A stretch of DNA of 64,000 nucleotides from Acinetobacter sp. ANC 4805 (GTDB lineage: Bacteria > Pseudomonadota > Gammaproteobacteria > Pseudomonadales > Moraxellaceae), in NCBI RefSeq assembly GCF_022549495.1, contig NZ_JAKZGD010000001.1:463078-527077 (forward strand), given 5' to 3'. The position numbers and the translations under genes were made by a program. This document shows, piece after piece, positions 18,200 to 28,999 of the stretch (position 1 is the first letter of the stretch; each line of letters begins with the position of its first letter). Below the pieces are notes generated by a model. That model did not search any database. It saw only the letters and a list, made by a program, of their open reading frames with translations, and was not told the origin of the DNA.

Positions 18200-18805
18200 A
18201 TGTATGTTCCAACAATTGAAAATGCTTTAGTTCCGGTTGTCGTTGAGCAGTCATCTCGTGGTGAACGTTCATTTGATATCTACTCACGTTTGTTACGTGA
18301 ACGTGTCATTTTCTTGACTGGTGAAGTCGAAGATAACATGGCGAACTTAATCGTTGCACAGATGTTGTTTTTAGAAGCAGAAAATCCAGAAAAAGATATT
18401 CATCTGTATATTAACTCACCAGGTGGTTCGGTGACTGCGGGTATGGCAATTTATGACACCATGCAGTTTATTAAGCCAGATGTGGTGACTTATTGTATGG
18501 GGCAAGCAGCATCTATGGGTGCATTCTTACTCAATGCGGGTGCAAAAGGTAAGCGTTATTGTCTTGAAAATGCACGTGTGATGATTCACCAACCATTAGG
18601 TGGTTTCCGTGGTCAAGCATCTGATATTGAAATTCATGCACGTGAAATACTTTTTATCAAAGAGCGTTTAAACCGCTTAATGGCAGAACACAGTGGTCAG
18701 GATTACGAGACTGTTGCACGTGACACAGATCGTGACAATTTTATGACTGCACAAGCAGCTAAAGAATATGGTTTAGTTGACCAAGTACTGAGTAAACGTC
18801 TCTAG
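18200..18805 (+). CDS. clpP: ATP-dependent Clp protease proteolytic subunit ClpP
   Basis: A 201-residue serine protease that forms the two-ring, fourteen-subunit chamber used by ClpX (and ClpA). Catalytic Ser105 is in GQAASMGAF and His130 in [11 protein letters not shown]. The likely catalytic Asp is Asp175 in VARDTDRDN. Length matches the family, and a short N-terminal propeptide is expected. clpX follows after 28 bases, so the two are cotranscribed. Confidence 0.97.
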   Translation: MYVPTIENALVPVVVEQSSRGERSFDIYSRLLRERVIFLTGEVEDNMANLIVAQMLFLEAENPEKDIHLYINSPGGSVTAGMAIYDTMQFIKPDVVTYCMGQAASMGAFLLNAGAKGKRYCLENARVMIHQPLGGFRGQASDIEIHAREILFIKERLNRLMAEHSGQDYETVARDTDRDNFMTAQAAKEYGLVDQVLSKRL

Positions 18806-18833
18806 TTTTTAAGATTTAAGTTGTGGAGTAAAT

Positions 18834-20144
18834 ATGTCCGAACATCCTCAAGGACAAAAACATTGTTCATTTTGTGGTAAGACGCAATCTGAAGTTGGAA
18901 AATTGATTGCAGGTGAGGACGCATATATTTGTAATGAGTGTGTGGATGTCTGCTTAGACTTGGTACAAACCAGTCAACAAGTTGAAGCAGGTGATTGGGC
19001 AAGCAAAGCATTGCCTAAACCACATGAAATACGTGCTGCGTTGGATCAATATGTAATTGGGCAAGATTTAGCGAAGAAAACTTTATCTGTTGCAGTCTAT
19101 AACCATTACAAGCGATTGAAAGTTGGTCAGTCTCATCATGCACATCAGGATATCGAGATTGCAAAAAGTAATATTTTGCTGATTGGACCAACAGGTTCAG
19201 GTAAAACTTTGCTTGCACAAACCCTCGCACGCTTACTGGATGTACCTTTTGCGATGGCTGATGCAACCACGTTGACCGAAGCAGGTTACGTTGGCGAAGA
19301 TGTTGAGAACATCGTGCAGAAGTTATTACAGAAAGCTGATTACGATGTAGAAAAAGCGCAAAAGGGCATTATCTATATTGATGAGATTGATAAGATTACC
19401 CGTAAATCTGAAAATCCTTCGATTACGCGTGATGTCTCGGGTGAAGGCGTACAACAAGCATTATTAAAAATGATTGAAGGTACGGTTGCTTCTATTCCAC
19501 CACAAGGTGGTCGTAAGCATCCTCAGCAAGAATTCATTCAAATTGATACCTCAAATATCTTGTTTATTTGTGGTGGTGCATTTTCTGGTTTAGAGAAAAT
19601 CGTACAACAGCGTCAAGAGAAGGGTGGTATTGGTTTTACCGCTGATGTGAAGAATAAAGATGATAGTAAAAAAGTCTCTGAATTGTTCCGTCAAGTTGAA
19701 GCAACAGACTTAGTGAAGTTTGGTTTAATTCCTGAGTTTATTGGTCGTTTGCCTGTGATTGCAACTTTAGAAGAGCTGGATGAAGAAGCATTGATGCAGA
19801 TTCTGACAGAACCAAAGAATGCTTTAACACGCCAGTATCAATATCTCTTTACCATGGAAAACGTAGACTTGGTGTTTGATGAGTCCGCTTTACGTGCTGT
19901 TGCGAAAAAAGCGCTTGAACGTAATACGGGCGCACGTGGTTTACGTTCTATTTTGGAAAATGTATTGCTTGAAACCATGTATGATTTACCGAGTCGTACA
20001 GATGTTGGAACTGTAATTTTGGATGAGGCTGTAATTAACGGTACAGCAAAACCAACGTTTAAAGCCGATCGTGTACCTCAAGTTGCAACACCAGAGTTGG
20101 TGGAAAAGAAAGATCTGAAAGTGATTGACTCAAAGTCAGCTTGA
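18834..20144 (+). CDS. clpX: ATP-dependent Clp protease ATP-binding subunit ClpX
   Basis: A 436-residue AAA+ unfoldase that feeds proteins to ClpP. The N-terminal zinc domain has Cys11, Cys14, Cys33 and Cys36. Walker A is GPTGSGKT, Walker B is [10 protein letters not shown], and the pore-loop region and [10 protein letters not shown] sensor 2 block are intact. [20 protein letters not shown] is also typical of ClpX. An ATG with a GGAG site 8 bases upstream gives a clear start. Confidence 0.97.
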   Translation: MSEHPQGQKHCSFCGKTQSEVGKLIAGEDAYICNECVDVCLDLVQTSQQVEAGDWASKALPKPHEIRAALDQYVIGQDLAKKTLSVAVYNHYKRLKVGQSHHAHQDIEIAKSNILLIGPTGSGKTLLAQTLARLLDVPFAMADATTLTEAGYVGEDVENIVQKLLQKADYDVEKAQKGIIYIDEIDKITRKSENPSITRDVSGEGVQQALLKMIEGTVASIPPQGGRKHPQQEFIQIDTSNILFICGGAFSGLEKIVQQRQEKGGIGFTADVKNKDDSKKVSELFRQVEATDLVKFGLIPEFIGRLPVIATLEELDEEALMQILTEPKNALTRQYQYLFTMENVDLVFDESALRAVAKKALERNTGARGLRSILENVLLETMYDLPSRTDVGTVILDEAVINGTAKPTFKADRVPQVATPELVEKKDLKVIDSKSA

Positions 20145-20160
20145 TTCACATTCATCTAAA

Positions 20161-20195
20161 AAAGCATGAAAGCCTCGGCTTTTCATGCTTTTTTT
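20161..20195 (+). terminator. Terminator of clpPX
   Basis: AAAGCATGAAA and GCC pair with GGC and TTTCATGCTTT, followed by a T run, 16 bases after the clpX stop. Confidence 0.85.
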
Positions 20196-20295
20196 ATTTG
20201 CAATTGTGCGGTGAGGTGTTAATCTTAAAAGTTGAAAATTCCGCATAGTTTTGCGCCGTTAAAAATAAATCCAAGAAAACGCCTTGAGGGATATC

Positions 20296-21012
20296 ATGCG
20301 TTATTTAATATTGTCATTATGTTGTGCAGGGGTATTGGCTGGTTGTCAAAGTCATAAGACAGTTGAAGAAAATACGACAACACTCACAGCAACGTTACCT
20401 ACAGTAGATACAACAAAAGAGCCAGGTCTGCTTGATCAGTATCATGTGGGAGGTTTTACTGTTGGTGGGTGGGTCAATCAAAAATTAGGTCAATTTTACA
20501 CACCGATCAAACCACAAAACGAACAAGCCGCGGTGGTTTATTTGTATCGTCCAGATACACGTTGGAATCGTCAAGAAATTGCGGCAGCAAACTTATTTAT
20601 TAATGGGCATCGAATCCCAAGCCTATTGCATAATCACTATTATTGGGTGGAACTACCAGCAGGCACCTATCGTTTGAGTGTGAGCCGCCCATTGGCTGGT
20701 ATGCATTTCCAAAAACCAAAGTATTTAGATTTCACGGTTGATGCATCACAAACTTATTTTATTAAATATGATGAAGAAAATAAGATTTCTCGCAGCGAAC
20801 ACACAGGTCCATTTATGATTACGCCTGATAAAGTCGCACATCAAGAAATTGCCTTTACACGCCTAAAATCATCAAGCTATAACTTTGTTGCACAAGATGC
20901 TTCAGGTAAAGTTCGTTCAAAACCACAAGAATTGAAACCGCTGAAATATGATGAAAAGTCTGAAGTACTATTGGTTAAACCATTTAAACTTTGGAATCCT
21001 TTGACTTGGTAA
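20296..21012 (+). CDS. DUF2846-type lipoprotein
   Basis: A 238-residue predicted lipoprotein. The signal MRYLILSLCCAGVLAGC places the lipid-bearing cysteine at residue 17. I start at the ATG at 20296 because a GAGGG ribosome-binding site lies 5 bases upstream. The central region (AAVVYLYRPD, LFINGHRIPSLLHNHYYWVELPAGTY) matches the DUF2846 pattern of a small beta domain seen in surface or periplasmic lipoproteins. Function is unknown. It stands alone and converges on the DUF2059-like gene. Confidence 0.8.
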   Translation: MRYLILSLCCAGVLAGCQSHKTVEENTTTLTATLPTVDTTKEPGLLDQYHVGGFTVGGWVNQKLGQFYTPIKPQNEQAAVVYLYRPDTRWNRQEIAAANLFINGHRIPSLLHNHYYWVELPAGTYRLSVSRPLAGMHFQKPKYLDFTVDASQTYFIKYDEENKISRSEHTGPFMITPDKVAHQEIAFTRLKSSSYNFVAQDASGKVRSKPQELKPLKYDEKSEVLLVKPFKLWNPLTW

Positions 21013-21029
21013 TGGATAAAGAGCAGGGC

Positions 21030-21572
21030 TTACTCATCTTGAATTAAAGGTTTGATGATGCTTAAAAGCTGCTCTTTAAGCTGTAAACTCTGCTCAGGGT
21101 CAGCCAACGTTTTTTGACTTAAATTATTCATGTATTGAAAAACATTAGTATTAATCTTTAAGTTCTTTTGATTAATCGATTTTCCTTCAGGTGTTCTTAA
21201 AAACTTTAAATAAGCTTGTATTTCTTCTTCACTGAGTGTTTCTGTATAAATTTTTTCAATGGCTTGTAAGGTCTCAGGGCGAGCAAACATTTTTGAACTT
21301 GTCTCTTTTAAAAGCTGCCCCAGTTCTATAACGGCTAAATGTTCTTCTGTTGTTGTCAGTCGTTGTTTACCTAAAATTCGTAATAGAATATTTTCTGCTT
21401 CAGCATCTAATGTTGGCTGCATTTCATCTAAAGACGTATGTAAAACATTTTCTAATTCACTGAGTTTAATCAGCTCCTTTACGGATTTGACTTGAGCAGG
21501 GCTTGCCACAGTATTTTGTGCGGCTATGATGAGGCAAAAGCTTACGAGTAATTTTGATATTGTTTTATGCAT
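21030..21572 (-). CDS. DUF2059-like exported protein
   Basis: A 180-residue protein with a signal peptide ending TVASPA (about residue 25) and an otherwise all-helical body. The segment IYTETLSEEEIQAYLKFLRTPEGKS is close to the DUF2059 signature, in which a phenylalanine or leucine helix precedes a TPEGK turn. Members are periplasmic and of unknown role. It converges on the DUF2846 lipoprotein with only 17 bases between stops. Confidence 0.75.
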   Translation of the reverse strand: MHKTISKLLVSFCLIIAAQNTVASPAQVKSVKELIKLSELENVLHTSLDEMQPTLDAEAENILLRILGKQRLTTTEEHLAVIELGQLLKETSSKMFARPETLQAIEKIYTETLSEEEIQAYLKFLRTPEGKSINQKNLKINTNVFQYMNNLSQKTLADPEQSLQLKEQLLSIIKPLIQDE

Positions 21573-21625
21573 ATTTTTATCCTTATCGTTCTGTAAATAA
21601 TTTAGCAGAAGCTTAAGGAAAAAAA

Positions 21626-21651
21626 ATAGCCGAATACGATGATTCGGCTAT
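21626..21651 (-). terminator. Terminator of the fumarase gene
   Basis: Arms ATAGCCGAAT/ATTCGGCTAT with a 6-base loop; on the minus strand a T run follows. It lies 17 bases after the stop. Confidence 0.85.
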
Positions 21652-21667
21652 GATTATTGTATAAGTA

Positions 21668-23194
21668 TTATTGAGCAGCAGCATCTACAACTGGAATTTT
21701 ACCAATCTTTGCTTGCCAGATTTTTGGCGCAGTGACATGGATAGAAGTACCATTGACATCAACTGCAACAGAAACAGGCATATCTTCAACCACGAATTTG
21801 TAGATTGCTTCCATACCTAAGTCGGCAAATGCAACCACTTCAGCTTCACGTACAGCTTTAGATACGAGGTAAGCGGCACCACCAACTGCCATCAAATAAG
21901 TTGCTTTGTTGTCCTTAATTGCTTCAATTGCAGCAGGACCACGATCTGCTTTACCAATCATGCCAAATAAGCCAGTTGCCTCTAGGACTTGACGGGTAAA
22001 TTTGTCCATACGTGTTGCGGTTGTCGGGCCAGCAGGACCAACTACTTCATCGCCAACTGGATCGACTGGACCCACGTAGTAAATGAATTTACCTTTTAGA
22101 TCTACTGGAAGTTCTTCGCCATTATTTAACATGTCAACCATACGCTTATGCGCAGCATCACGACCTGTGTAAATCGTACCGTTAAGAAGTAATGTATCAC
22201 CTGGCTTCCATTCATTCATTTCTTCTTGGGTGATGGTATCAAGATTCACACGTTTTGATTGTGATGAATCCCATGTTACAGCAGGGTAGTCTTCAAGTTT
22301 TGGTGCTTGGATATGTGCAACACCAGTACCATCTAACTGGAAGTGTGCATGACGAGTCGCCGCACAGTTCGGAATCATACCGACTGGTTTACCTGCTGCG
22401 TGGCATGGATAATCCTTGATTTTAATATCAAGCACTGTGGTTAAACCACCCAAACCTTGCGCACCAATACCGAGTGCATTTACCTTCTCGAAGATCTCGA
22501 TACGGAGTTCTTCCATTTTGCTTTGTGGACCACGACGAAGTAATTCATCCATGTTGATTTCTTCCATGAGTGCTTCTTTTGCAAGCATCATGGCTTTCTC
22601 AGCAGTACCACCAATACCGATACCGAGCATACCTGGTGGACACCAGCCTGCACCCATGGTTGGAACAGTTTTAAGTACCCAATCTACAATTGAATCAGAT
22701 GGATTCAACATCGCAAGTTTAGATTTATTTTCTGAACCGCCGCCTTTTGCTGCAACAGTAATATCGACTTTATTACCAGGAACGAGTTTGTAGTGAATGA
22801 CAGCAGGCGTATTGTCTTTGGTATTCTTACGACCAAAAGCAGGATCAGCTAATACAGAAGCACGAAGCACGTTTGAGTTTTCGAGGTAACCTTGGCGTAC
22901 ACCTTCGTTCACTGCATCATCTAAGCTCATGGTTAAATCAAATTTAACATCTAAGCCAACTTCAAGGAAAACGTTAACGATCCCCGTATCTTGACAGATT
23001 GGGCGATGACCCTCAGCACACATACGTGAGTTGATGAGGATTTGTGCAATAGCGTCTTTAGCAGCTTTGTTTTCTTCACGATCATAAGCACGGCTCATCG
23101 CTTGGATGAAGTCTTGTGGGTGATAGTAAGAAATAAACTGTAGGGCATCCTTGATTGATGTAATCAAGTCATCTTGTTTGATGATCGTTGTCAT
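21668..23194 (-). CDS. fumA: Class I (iron-sulfur) fumarate hydratase
   Basis: A 508-residue enzyme interconverting fumarate and malate in the TCA cycle. It is of the class I type with an oxygen-sensitive [4Fe-4S] cluster. Candidate cluster cysteines lie in RPICQDTGIV, in GAGWCPPGMLG and in IPNCAATRH. The N-terminal catalytic half ends near residue 300 and the C-terminal swivel half contains VGPAGPTTATRMDKFT. Length is normal. It has its own terminator. Confidence 0.93.
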   Translation of the reverse strand: MTTIIKQDDLITSIKDALQFISYYHPQDFIQAMSRAYDREENKAAKDAIAQILINSRMCAEGHRPICQDTGIVNVFLEVGLDVKFDLTMSLDDAVNEGVRQGYLENSNVLRASVLADPAFGRKNTKDNTPAVIHYKLVPGNKVDITVAAKGGGSENKSKLAMLNPSDSIVDWVLKTVPTMGAGWCPPGMLGIGIGGTAEKAMMLAKEALMEEINMDELLRRGPQSKMEELRIEIFEKVNALGIGAQGLGGLTTVLDIKIKDYPCHAAGKPVGMIPNCAATRHAHFQLDGTGVAHIQAPKLEDYPAVTWDSSQSKRVNLDTITQEEMNEWKPGDTLLLNGTIYTGRDAAHKRMVDMLNNGEELPVDLKGKFIYYVGPVDPVGDEVVGPAGPTTATRMDKFTRQVLEATGLFGMIGKADRGPAAIEAIKDNKATYLMAVGGAAYLVSKAVREAEVVAFADLGMEAIYKFVVEDMPVSVAVDVNGTSIHVTAPKIWQAKIGKIPVVDAAAQ

Positions 23195-23339
23195 ATCAAA
23201 ATTCTCTTGAGCGGGCGATTAGCTGGCGGGCTAGATTATATGACAAAAAGCTGAGATTGTGGGAGTTTTAAACGACTTTTGGCTAAAGGTCTGAGTGGAA
23301 AATAAGATTAAAAAGTGCGGCATATTTAAGCACTCTATT

Positions 23340-24200
23340 TTAGTGTTTTCTTATTTGAGAGGGTGAGTAACCAAAATACTTTTTAAAGCGATGACTAAAA
23401 TGGCTGCTTGAACTAAAGCCATATAGGGATGAGATTTCGGTGAGATTCAGTGATGTTGTTTTGAGTGCTTGCTGTGCTAATTCGAGTCGACGTTGCATCA
23501 CATATTGGTGTGGTGGTATCTGCATTGATTGTTTAAACATATGGGCAAAATGATATTCACTGAGTTGGCTTTGTTGCGCTAAATCAGACAAAGTCAAACT
23601 TAGGTGTAGATGCTGATCAATCCATTCTAATAATTGCTTAAGCACATAAGGAGAGAGACCTCCTTTGACTTCAGGCGTTTGCCATTGCACATGACTATAA
23701 TTTTTAATCAGATGATTGAGCAGTAAGGTGGTTGCCGTACTCATTTGCAAATGATTTTCACGATTTTGCCAAGCGTCATTGAGTAGGAAGTGCCGATAAA
23801 TCATTGAAATTTGTGGATCGGCCACAAAAATTTGCGGATTTAGAACAATCTGGCTCGGTTCTCGATCCCAGACTTGTTCAGCTACGCGTTGTAGATGCTG
23901 CTCGGTATAGTACAAATGTACAAAAGTAAGTGAGTCACGCAGATCCCAAGTCGACTCGAAATCTTGTGGCATCAGACACATACGGTCTGGACCACCGCCA
24001 TTATGCCAACCTTGAGCGGTCTTCTGATAGCTTTGATAACCACCCTGAATATACATACTCAAGGTGTGGTGGTTGCTACAGACATTGACACGATCTTGAT
24101 TATTTTGCCACATGGCGAGCTGCATACCCGATCCCAATTCAACTGAGTCGAGCAATTGGGCTTTATGCTGTTGTAATTGATCTAGAATCTGATAGTTCAT
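23340..24200 (-). CDS. AraC-family transcriptional regulator
   Basis: A 286-residue protein with an N-terminal cupin-like ligand domain and a C-terminal double helix-turn-helix (about residues 185-286: LTLSDLAQQSQLSEYHFAHMFK, then LTEISSLYGFSSSSHFSHRFKKYFGYSPSQIR), the classic AraC signature. It is divergent from an EamA transporter, sharing a 181-bp control region, and so is the natural candidate to regulate that transporter (inference). The ligand is unknown. Confidence 0.88.
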   Translation of the reverse strand: MNYQILDQLQQHKAQLLDSVELGSGMQLAMWQNNQDRVNVCSNHHTLSMYIQGGYQSYQKTAQGWHNGGGPDRMCLMPQDFESTWDLRDSLTFVHLYYTEQHLQRVAEQVWDREPSQIVLNPQIFVADPQISMIYRHFLLNDAWQNRENHLQMSTATTLLLNHLIKNYSHVQWQTPEVKGGLSPYVLKQLLEWIDQHLHLSLTLSDLAQQSQLSEYHFAHMFKQSMQIPPHQYVMQRRLELAQQALKTTSLNLTEISSLYGFSSSSHFSHRFKKYFGYSPSQIRKH

Positions 24201-24381
24201 CTTCTATACGCAGTGCCAAATAGAGGAATGAGTGTAGGACGTTCATGTGATCTTGTCACCTAGCAAAAAGCATGCATAAAAATCGCAAGTTGATGACAAG
24301 CACCGCAAGATCATGCAAGCAATCATTGGGTTTGAGCGAGCAGAATAGCATCTTGTAGAGATTGAGTTTGGTTTTCATCAT

Positions 24382-25290
24382 ATGAATGCGCTGTTATATG
24401 CTTTGGTTGTGGTGATTTGGGGAACCACATGGATTGCGATTACGCTGCAACAACAAAGTGGAATTTCGGTCAGTGTTGCGGTCTTTTGGCGATTTTTTAT
24501 TTCTGCAATGGTGTTATTTGCTTTCGTTAGTTTGAATCGAAAGTTACAAAAACTAGCAGCTCAAGATCACCTGTTTTGTGTGTTACAGGCGTGTTGTATT
24601 TTTGGTTTTAACTTTGTCTGTTTTTACTATGCCGTGCAATATATTAGCAGTGGTTTGGAAGCTGTGATTTTTTCGATGGCAGTGATTTTTAATACCCTCA
24701 ATGCCAAATTATTCTTTGCTCAGCAGGTGTCGACACGCTTTTATCCTGCGGCTTTGTTTGGTGTGTTGGGGATTGTTGCCTTGTTTTGGCATGACGTGGT
24801 GGGGACGACTTTAAATAACCATACCTTGATTGGTATTGGACTATGTATTTTGGGAACTTATGGTTTTTCTTTGGGGAATATGATTAGTACCCGCCATCAA
24901 AAACACGGGTTAGATATTTTCACCACCAATGCTTATGCCATGTTGTATGGTGCTTTACTCATGGCGCTGATTTCATGGTTTAAACAGGATGACTTTTTCC
25001 CAAGTATGCAATTCAGTGCAGTTGGTGCGTTATTGTATTTGGCGATCTTTGGTTCTGTGATTGGGTTTACTGCCTATTTCTATTTGGTTGGGTGTATTGG
25101 TGCAGCTAAAGCTGCCTATAGCACTTTGTTATTTCCTTTGGTGGCGTTGGTGATTTCAACGCTATGGGAAGGGTATCAATGGCATTTCAATGCTGTGATT
25201 GGAGTGATTTTGATCTTATGTGGTAATGCGATTTTCTTTGTTAAAAGCCCATTGGAGATCAAGACAAGTGTGTTAAAAAAGCTGAGATGA
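24382..25290 (+). CDS. EamA-family (DMT superfamily) transporter
   Basis: A 302-residue inner-membrane protein with ten hydrophobic segments arranged as two EamA repeats. It starts MNALLYALVVVIWGTTWIAI, the usual first helix of this family. The second repeat contains GSVIGFTAYFYLVGCIGAAKA. Members export amino acids, metabolites or drugs; the substrate is not readable. The divergent AraC regulator is its likely controller. Confidence 0.88.
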   Translation: MNALLYALVVVIWGTTWIAITLQQQSGISVSVAVFWRFFISAMVLFAFVSLNRKLQKLAAQDHLFCVLQACCIFGFNFVCFYYAVQYISSGLEAVIFSMAVIFNTLNAKLFFAQQVSTRFYPAALFGVLGIVALFWHDVVGTTLNNHTLIGIGLCILGTYGFSLGNMISTRHQKHGLDIFTTNAYAMLYGALLMALISWFKQDDFFPSMQFSAVGALLYLAIFGSVIGFTAYFYLVGCIGAAKAAYSTLLFPLVALVISTLWEGYQWHFNAVIGVILILCGNAIFFVKSPLEIKTSVLKKLR

Positions 25291-25306
25291 ACAGGCAATT
25301 TGTAAA

Positions 25307-25339
25307 AAAGCCATCTATTTCTGATCAATAGATGGCTTT
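25307..25339. terminator. Bidirectional terminator between EamA gene and pta
   Basis: Thirteen-base arms AAAGCCATCTATT/AATAGATGGCTTT with a 7-base loop, flanked by A and T runs. It lies between two convergent genes. Confidence 0.85.
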
Positions 25340-25361
25340 GTGTTATCGCAACAAGATGAAC

Positions 25362-27497
25362 TTAATCCTGCTGTTTTGCTTGAATCGCAGTTAAGGCAAT
25401 GGTAAAGACAATATCATCGACCAAAGCACCACGAGATAAGTCATTCACAGGCTTGTTTAAACCTTGCAGCATTGGGCCAACACTCACCACATTTGCCGCA
25501 CGTTGTACTGCTTTATAGGTCGTGTTACCTGTATTGAGATCAGGGAAAATGAAGACATTGGCACGACCCGCAACTTTAGAGTCAGGTGCTTTTTGACGAC
25601 CAACGCTTTCAACGGATGCCGCATCGTATTGTAGTGGGCCATCAATCAATAAATCAGGTCGGCGTTGTTGAGCAATTTTGGTTGCTTCCGCAACCTTCTC
25701 AACTTCAGCCCCTGCGCCTGATGTACCTGTTGAATAACTGATCATGGCAATACGTGGGTCAAGACCAAAGGCTTTAGCAGAGTCGGCAGATTGAATCGCA
25801 ATTTCAGCAAGTTGTTCAGCATTTGGATCAGGATTAATTGCGCAGTCACCGTAGACATAAACTTCATCAGGCAACAACATAAAGAAGATCGAAGATACCA
25901 ACGAATAATTTGGAGCAGTTTTAATCAACTGAAATGCGGGACGAACAGTATTGGCAGTCGTGTGGACTGCACCTGAGACTAAACCATCGACTTGATCTAG
26001 TGCCAACATCATCGTACCAAGAACAACCGTATCTTGCAGTTGGGTTTTCGCTTGTAATGCATCCAGTTTGCCTTTGCGTAGCTCAACCATTGGTTCAATA
26101 TATTGATCACGAATATGATCCGGATCAATAATTTGTAGATCACTTGGCAGTTGAATACCACGAGCTTTAGCAACTTCGGCTACCGCTTCTGGTTTTGCTA
26201 GCAAGATGCACTCGGCAATACCACGTGATTGACAAATTGCAGCGGCTTGTACGGTACGTGGTTCATCACCTTCAGGAAGTACAATTCGTTTTTTCGCAGC
26301 AATCGACTTTTGTACCAACTCATAGCGGAATGCAGAAGGTGATAAGCGTGGATTGAGGTTGTTTTTAGTGTGTTGATCGAGCCAGTTATTATCAATATGG
26401 CTTGAAACAAAACGAGTCACTTGCTCAGCACGTTCAATATCATCTACTGGAATTTCATTACCAAAATGATATAACCGTTGTGCCGTTTCTAGCGTATCGA
26501 GAGAAGTATGTAAGATTGGTAAACCTTGTTTAATTGCGCCTTGGCAGAATTCGAGAATATTGGCTGCTGGCGCAGCTTGTTCTGTTAAAACCAAACCTGC
26601 TAATGGAATACCGTTACTGCTTGCAAGACTGGCTGCAAGTAAGGCATCTGTGCGCTGAGATGCGCTAATGATGAGTTCCCCAGCAACAAATTTATGTAGC
26701 TCAGCTTCAATATCAGATGCAATCAAACTGGTATGTAAAATGCGGCGTTGTTTTGCTTCACCTTCATTGAGCCAAGTTCCATTGACAACTGTGGCAATAT
26801 CTAGGCTACGCGGCACACTCAAAATATTACTGAAGGGTACTAAACCAATAATTGGTAATTCATCTGTGCCAATGAAACGATTGTAACGTTGTAGTTGTAT
26901 GGAAAACTCAGCAATTTGCTTATCTAAACGAAGGCTAGGGTCAAGTGTGACAGGAATCGCCGCATTACCGTCAGGGAGACCCTTGGTACGCATGAACAAG
27001 ACACCTGTCGTTCGTGTAGATGCAGCGCCACCGAATTGGCGTAAATGCGCATCAACTTTTTCTGCTGTTTTACGCGGATCTGCAAGATCAGCAGTGCTGA
27101 CTAACACCACTTGTGCATCAAGTGCCTGTGCCAGTGCCGCATTAATTTCACCCGCAAAATGATCTTGCCCATTGGGTACAAGACCTTCAACAATAATCAC
27201 ATCATGATGAGCTGAAATTTTACGATGTAGTGCAACGGCTTCTTCGAGAAGCTCATCTGTTTCGCCTGATCCGAGGAGTTGCGTCAGTTTTTCATAAGCA
27301 ATTGGTTCAACAGATTGATGTTGAAACAAATGACGATAAAGCGTGGCAGTACGATCAACCGCTGCATCTGCAAGTTGAGAAAATGGTTTTAAAAAACCCG
27401 CATTAATCCCTTTGCAATCTAGTGCATAGATCATTCCTAAGCACGCAGATGTGAGACCAACCCCTTCACCTGTTGGGATGAGTAAAATAGTATTCAT
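25362..27497 (-). CDS. pta: Phosphate acetyltransferase Pta
   Basis: A 711-residue long-form enzyme that converts acetyl-CoA and phosphate to acetyl phosphate. Three domains are seen: an N-terminal dethiobiotin-synthetase-like P-loop region (LIPTGEGVGLTSACLG, about residues 6-21), a central DRTGG-type domain (about 215-330), and the C-terminal catalytic PTA_PTB domain (about 385-705, with MISYSTGTSGAG and NVFIFPDLNTGN). It follows ackA after 33 bases, forming the acetate overflow and assimilation operon. Confidence 0.96.
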   Translation of the reverse strand: MNTILLIPTGEGVGLTSACLGMIYALDCKGINAGFLKPFSQLADAAVDRTATLYRHLFQHQSVEPIAYEKLTQLLGSGETDELLEEAVALHRKISAHHDVIIVEGLVPNGQDHFAGEINAALAQALDAQVVLVSTADLADPRKTAEKVDAHLRQFGGAASTRTTGVLFMRTKGLPDGNAAIPVTLDPSLRLDKQIAEFSIQLQRYNRFIGTDELPIIGLVPFSNILSVPRSLDIATVVNGTWLNEGEAKQRRILHTSLIASDIEAELHKFVAGELIISASQRTDALLAASLASSNGIPLAGLVLTEQAAPAANILEFCQGAIKQGLPILHTSLDTLETAQRLYHFGNEIPVDDIERAEQVTRFVSSHIDNNWLDQHTKNNLNPRLSPSAFRYELVQKSIAAKKRIVLPEGDEPRTVQAAAICQSRGIAECILLAKPEAVAEVAKARGIQLPSDLQIIDPDHIRDQYIEPMVELRKGKLDALQAKTQLQDTVVLGTMMLALDQVDGLVSGAVHTTANTVRPAFQLIKTAPNYSLVSSIFFMLLPDEVYVYGDCAINPDPNAEQLAEIAIQSADSAKAFGLDPRIAMISYSTGTSGAGAEVEKVAEATKIAQQRRPDLLIDGPLQYDAASVESVGRQKAPDSKVAGRANVFIFPDLNTGNTTYKAVQRAANVVSVGPMLQGLNKPVNDLSRGALVDDIVFTIALTAIQAKQQD

Positions 27498-27530
27498 AAG
27501 AACCTTAAAATTTGTCTAAATTTTGATTGT

Positions 27531-28706
27531 TTAAGCTGTGTGTTCAATCACTTGGCGAGTTTCTTTCGCAATACGTCCTTCTTCATCAGTCGGAACAACC
27601 CAGAGTTGTGGGCCTGTACCATTGTCGATACGACCTTCTGTACCACGTGCTAAAGCATTATTTTTTTCTGCACTAAACTGCAAACCAAAGTGAGGTAAAT
27701 AAGCCAAGGTTTTTTCACGGACATACGCTGAGTTTTCACCGATACCACCAGTGAAAACTAAACCATCTAAACGTGGTAAACCACAACTTAAAGCAGACAA
27801 AGATTTTGCTAAACGATAGCAGAATACTTCAATCGCAAGTGTTGCACCTTCATGACCATTTCCTGATGCTTCGACTAAGGTACGCATGTCATTTGAAAGA
27901 CCAGATAAACCCAGTAAACCACTTTCTTTATTTAGCATGTTGTCAATTTTTTGGATGCTCCAACCTAGATTGCTCGCAAGGAATAAATGCAAACTTGGGT
28001 CAACATCACCACTACGTGTACCCATCACGACACCTTCAAGTGGGGTCATACCCATTGAGGTATCAAGACTTTGACCATTCCAAACAGCACAGGTTGAGCT
28101 ACCATTGCCTAAGTGGGCACTGAGCCAGCCCCCTTGATTTTTCGCACCCGCGAGTTCACTTGCACGTTCTGTGACATAGGCGTGACTTGTGCCGTGAAAA
28201 CCATAACGACGCACATGGTGTTCGGTATATAAATTTTGTGGCAAAGCATAGCGGTAAGCATGTTCAGGCATGGTTTGATGGAATGCCGTATCAAATACAG
28301 CAACCTGAGGCAATTCAGGGAACAAACGCATTGTGGCTTCAATCCCAATCAAATGTGCAGGATTGTGTAAGGGTGCAAGCGGTGTTGCTGCTTCAATACA
28401 TTGTACAATTTCAGGCGTCAAAAGTTCTGCTTTGGTCAAATTGCCGCCGTGAACAACACGGTGTCCAATCGCTTGAGGATGATAGTTGGCTAAACGAGCA
28501 AGAAGTGTCTCAAGTGCTGTGGCATGATCTGCATGTGGAATCGAAAGCTCAAGTGGTTCACCCCCAATCGTGACACCTTTGATACGTGCTTCAGCAGAGC
28601 CTAAGTTTTCTGCTAAACCATAAATACGATCTTCACGACGTTCTGAAATAAGCGCATATTTGATCGACGATGAACCACAATTAATTACAAGTACAGATTT
28701 AGCCAC
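27531..28706 (-). CDS. ackA: Acetate kinase AckA
   Basis: A 391-residue ASKHA-fold kinase that interconverts acetyl phosphate and acetate with ATP. Signatures are [13 protein letters not shown] (residues 7-19), the catalytic-region [20 protein letters not shown], and [11 protein letters not shown]. First gene of ackA-pta. Acetyl phosphate made here can also phosphorylate response regulators. Confidence 0.96.
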   Translation of the reverse strand: MAKSVLVINCGSSSIKYALISERREDRIYGLAENLGSAEARIKGVTIGGEPLELSIPHADHATALETLLARLANYHPQAIGHRVVHGGNLTKAELLTPEIVQCIEAATPLAPLHNPAHLIGIEATMRLFPELPQVAVFDTAFHQTMPEHAYRYALPQNLYTEHHVRRYGFHGTSHAYVTERASELAGAKNQGGWLSAHLGNGSSTCAVWNGQSLDTSMGMTPLEGVVMGTRSGDVDPSLHLFLASNLGWSIQKIDNMLNKESGLLGLSGLSNDMRTLVEASGNGHEGATLAIEVFCYRLAKSLSALSCGLPRLDGLVFTGGIGENSAYVREKTLAYLPHFGLQFSAEKNNALARGTEGRIDNGTGPQLWVVPTDEEGRIAKETRQVIEHTA

Positions 28707-28940
28707 GTTTGAACACCTAACAAATTTTAAATTTTATGACGAACACTTTGATCTTGCTGCAACGCATAAGCAGGGTAATCAAGCACAATGTTTTAACATG
28801 GGTTGTCATATTGGCGAAGATAGACTTTAGCCTATACAACTGATTTATAATTGAATCTAACGAGTATAGTGTGTAAATAGAAATGTCTTTGAATGGATCT
28901 GTTTATTTTGATCAGGTTTTTTGTATATAAATATGAAAAA
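28707..28940. other. ackA upstream spacer
   Basis: This gap holds the ackA promoter region. I found no supported gene in it; the small plus-strand frame entering at 28921 is made of the proA terminator and proA antisense sequence. Confidence 0.4.
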
Positions 28941-28976
28941 ACACGATAAAGATCAATTAAATGAGCTTTATCGTGT
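28941..28976 (-). terminator. Terminator of proA
   Basis: Eleven-base arms ACACGATAAAG/CTTTATCGTGT. On the minus strand the stem is followed by a T run. It starts 23 bases after the proA stop. Confidence 0.85.
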
Positions 28977-28999
28977 GCAATATTTAAATGGAGATTTTG

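Noticed and set aside
22416..22793. 125-codon frame antisense to the fumarase gene
   Set aside because: Ser/Pro-rich antisense shadow of a well-supported gene; same for long frames antisense to piuA (15576-15896) and ackA (28187-28573).
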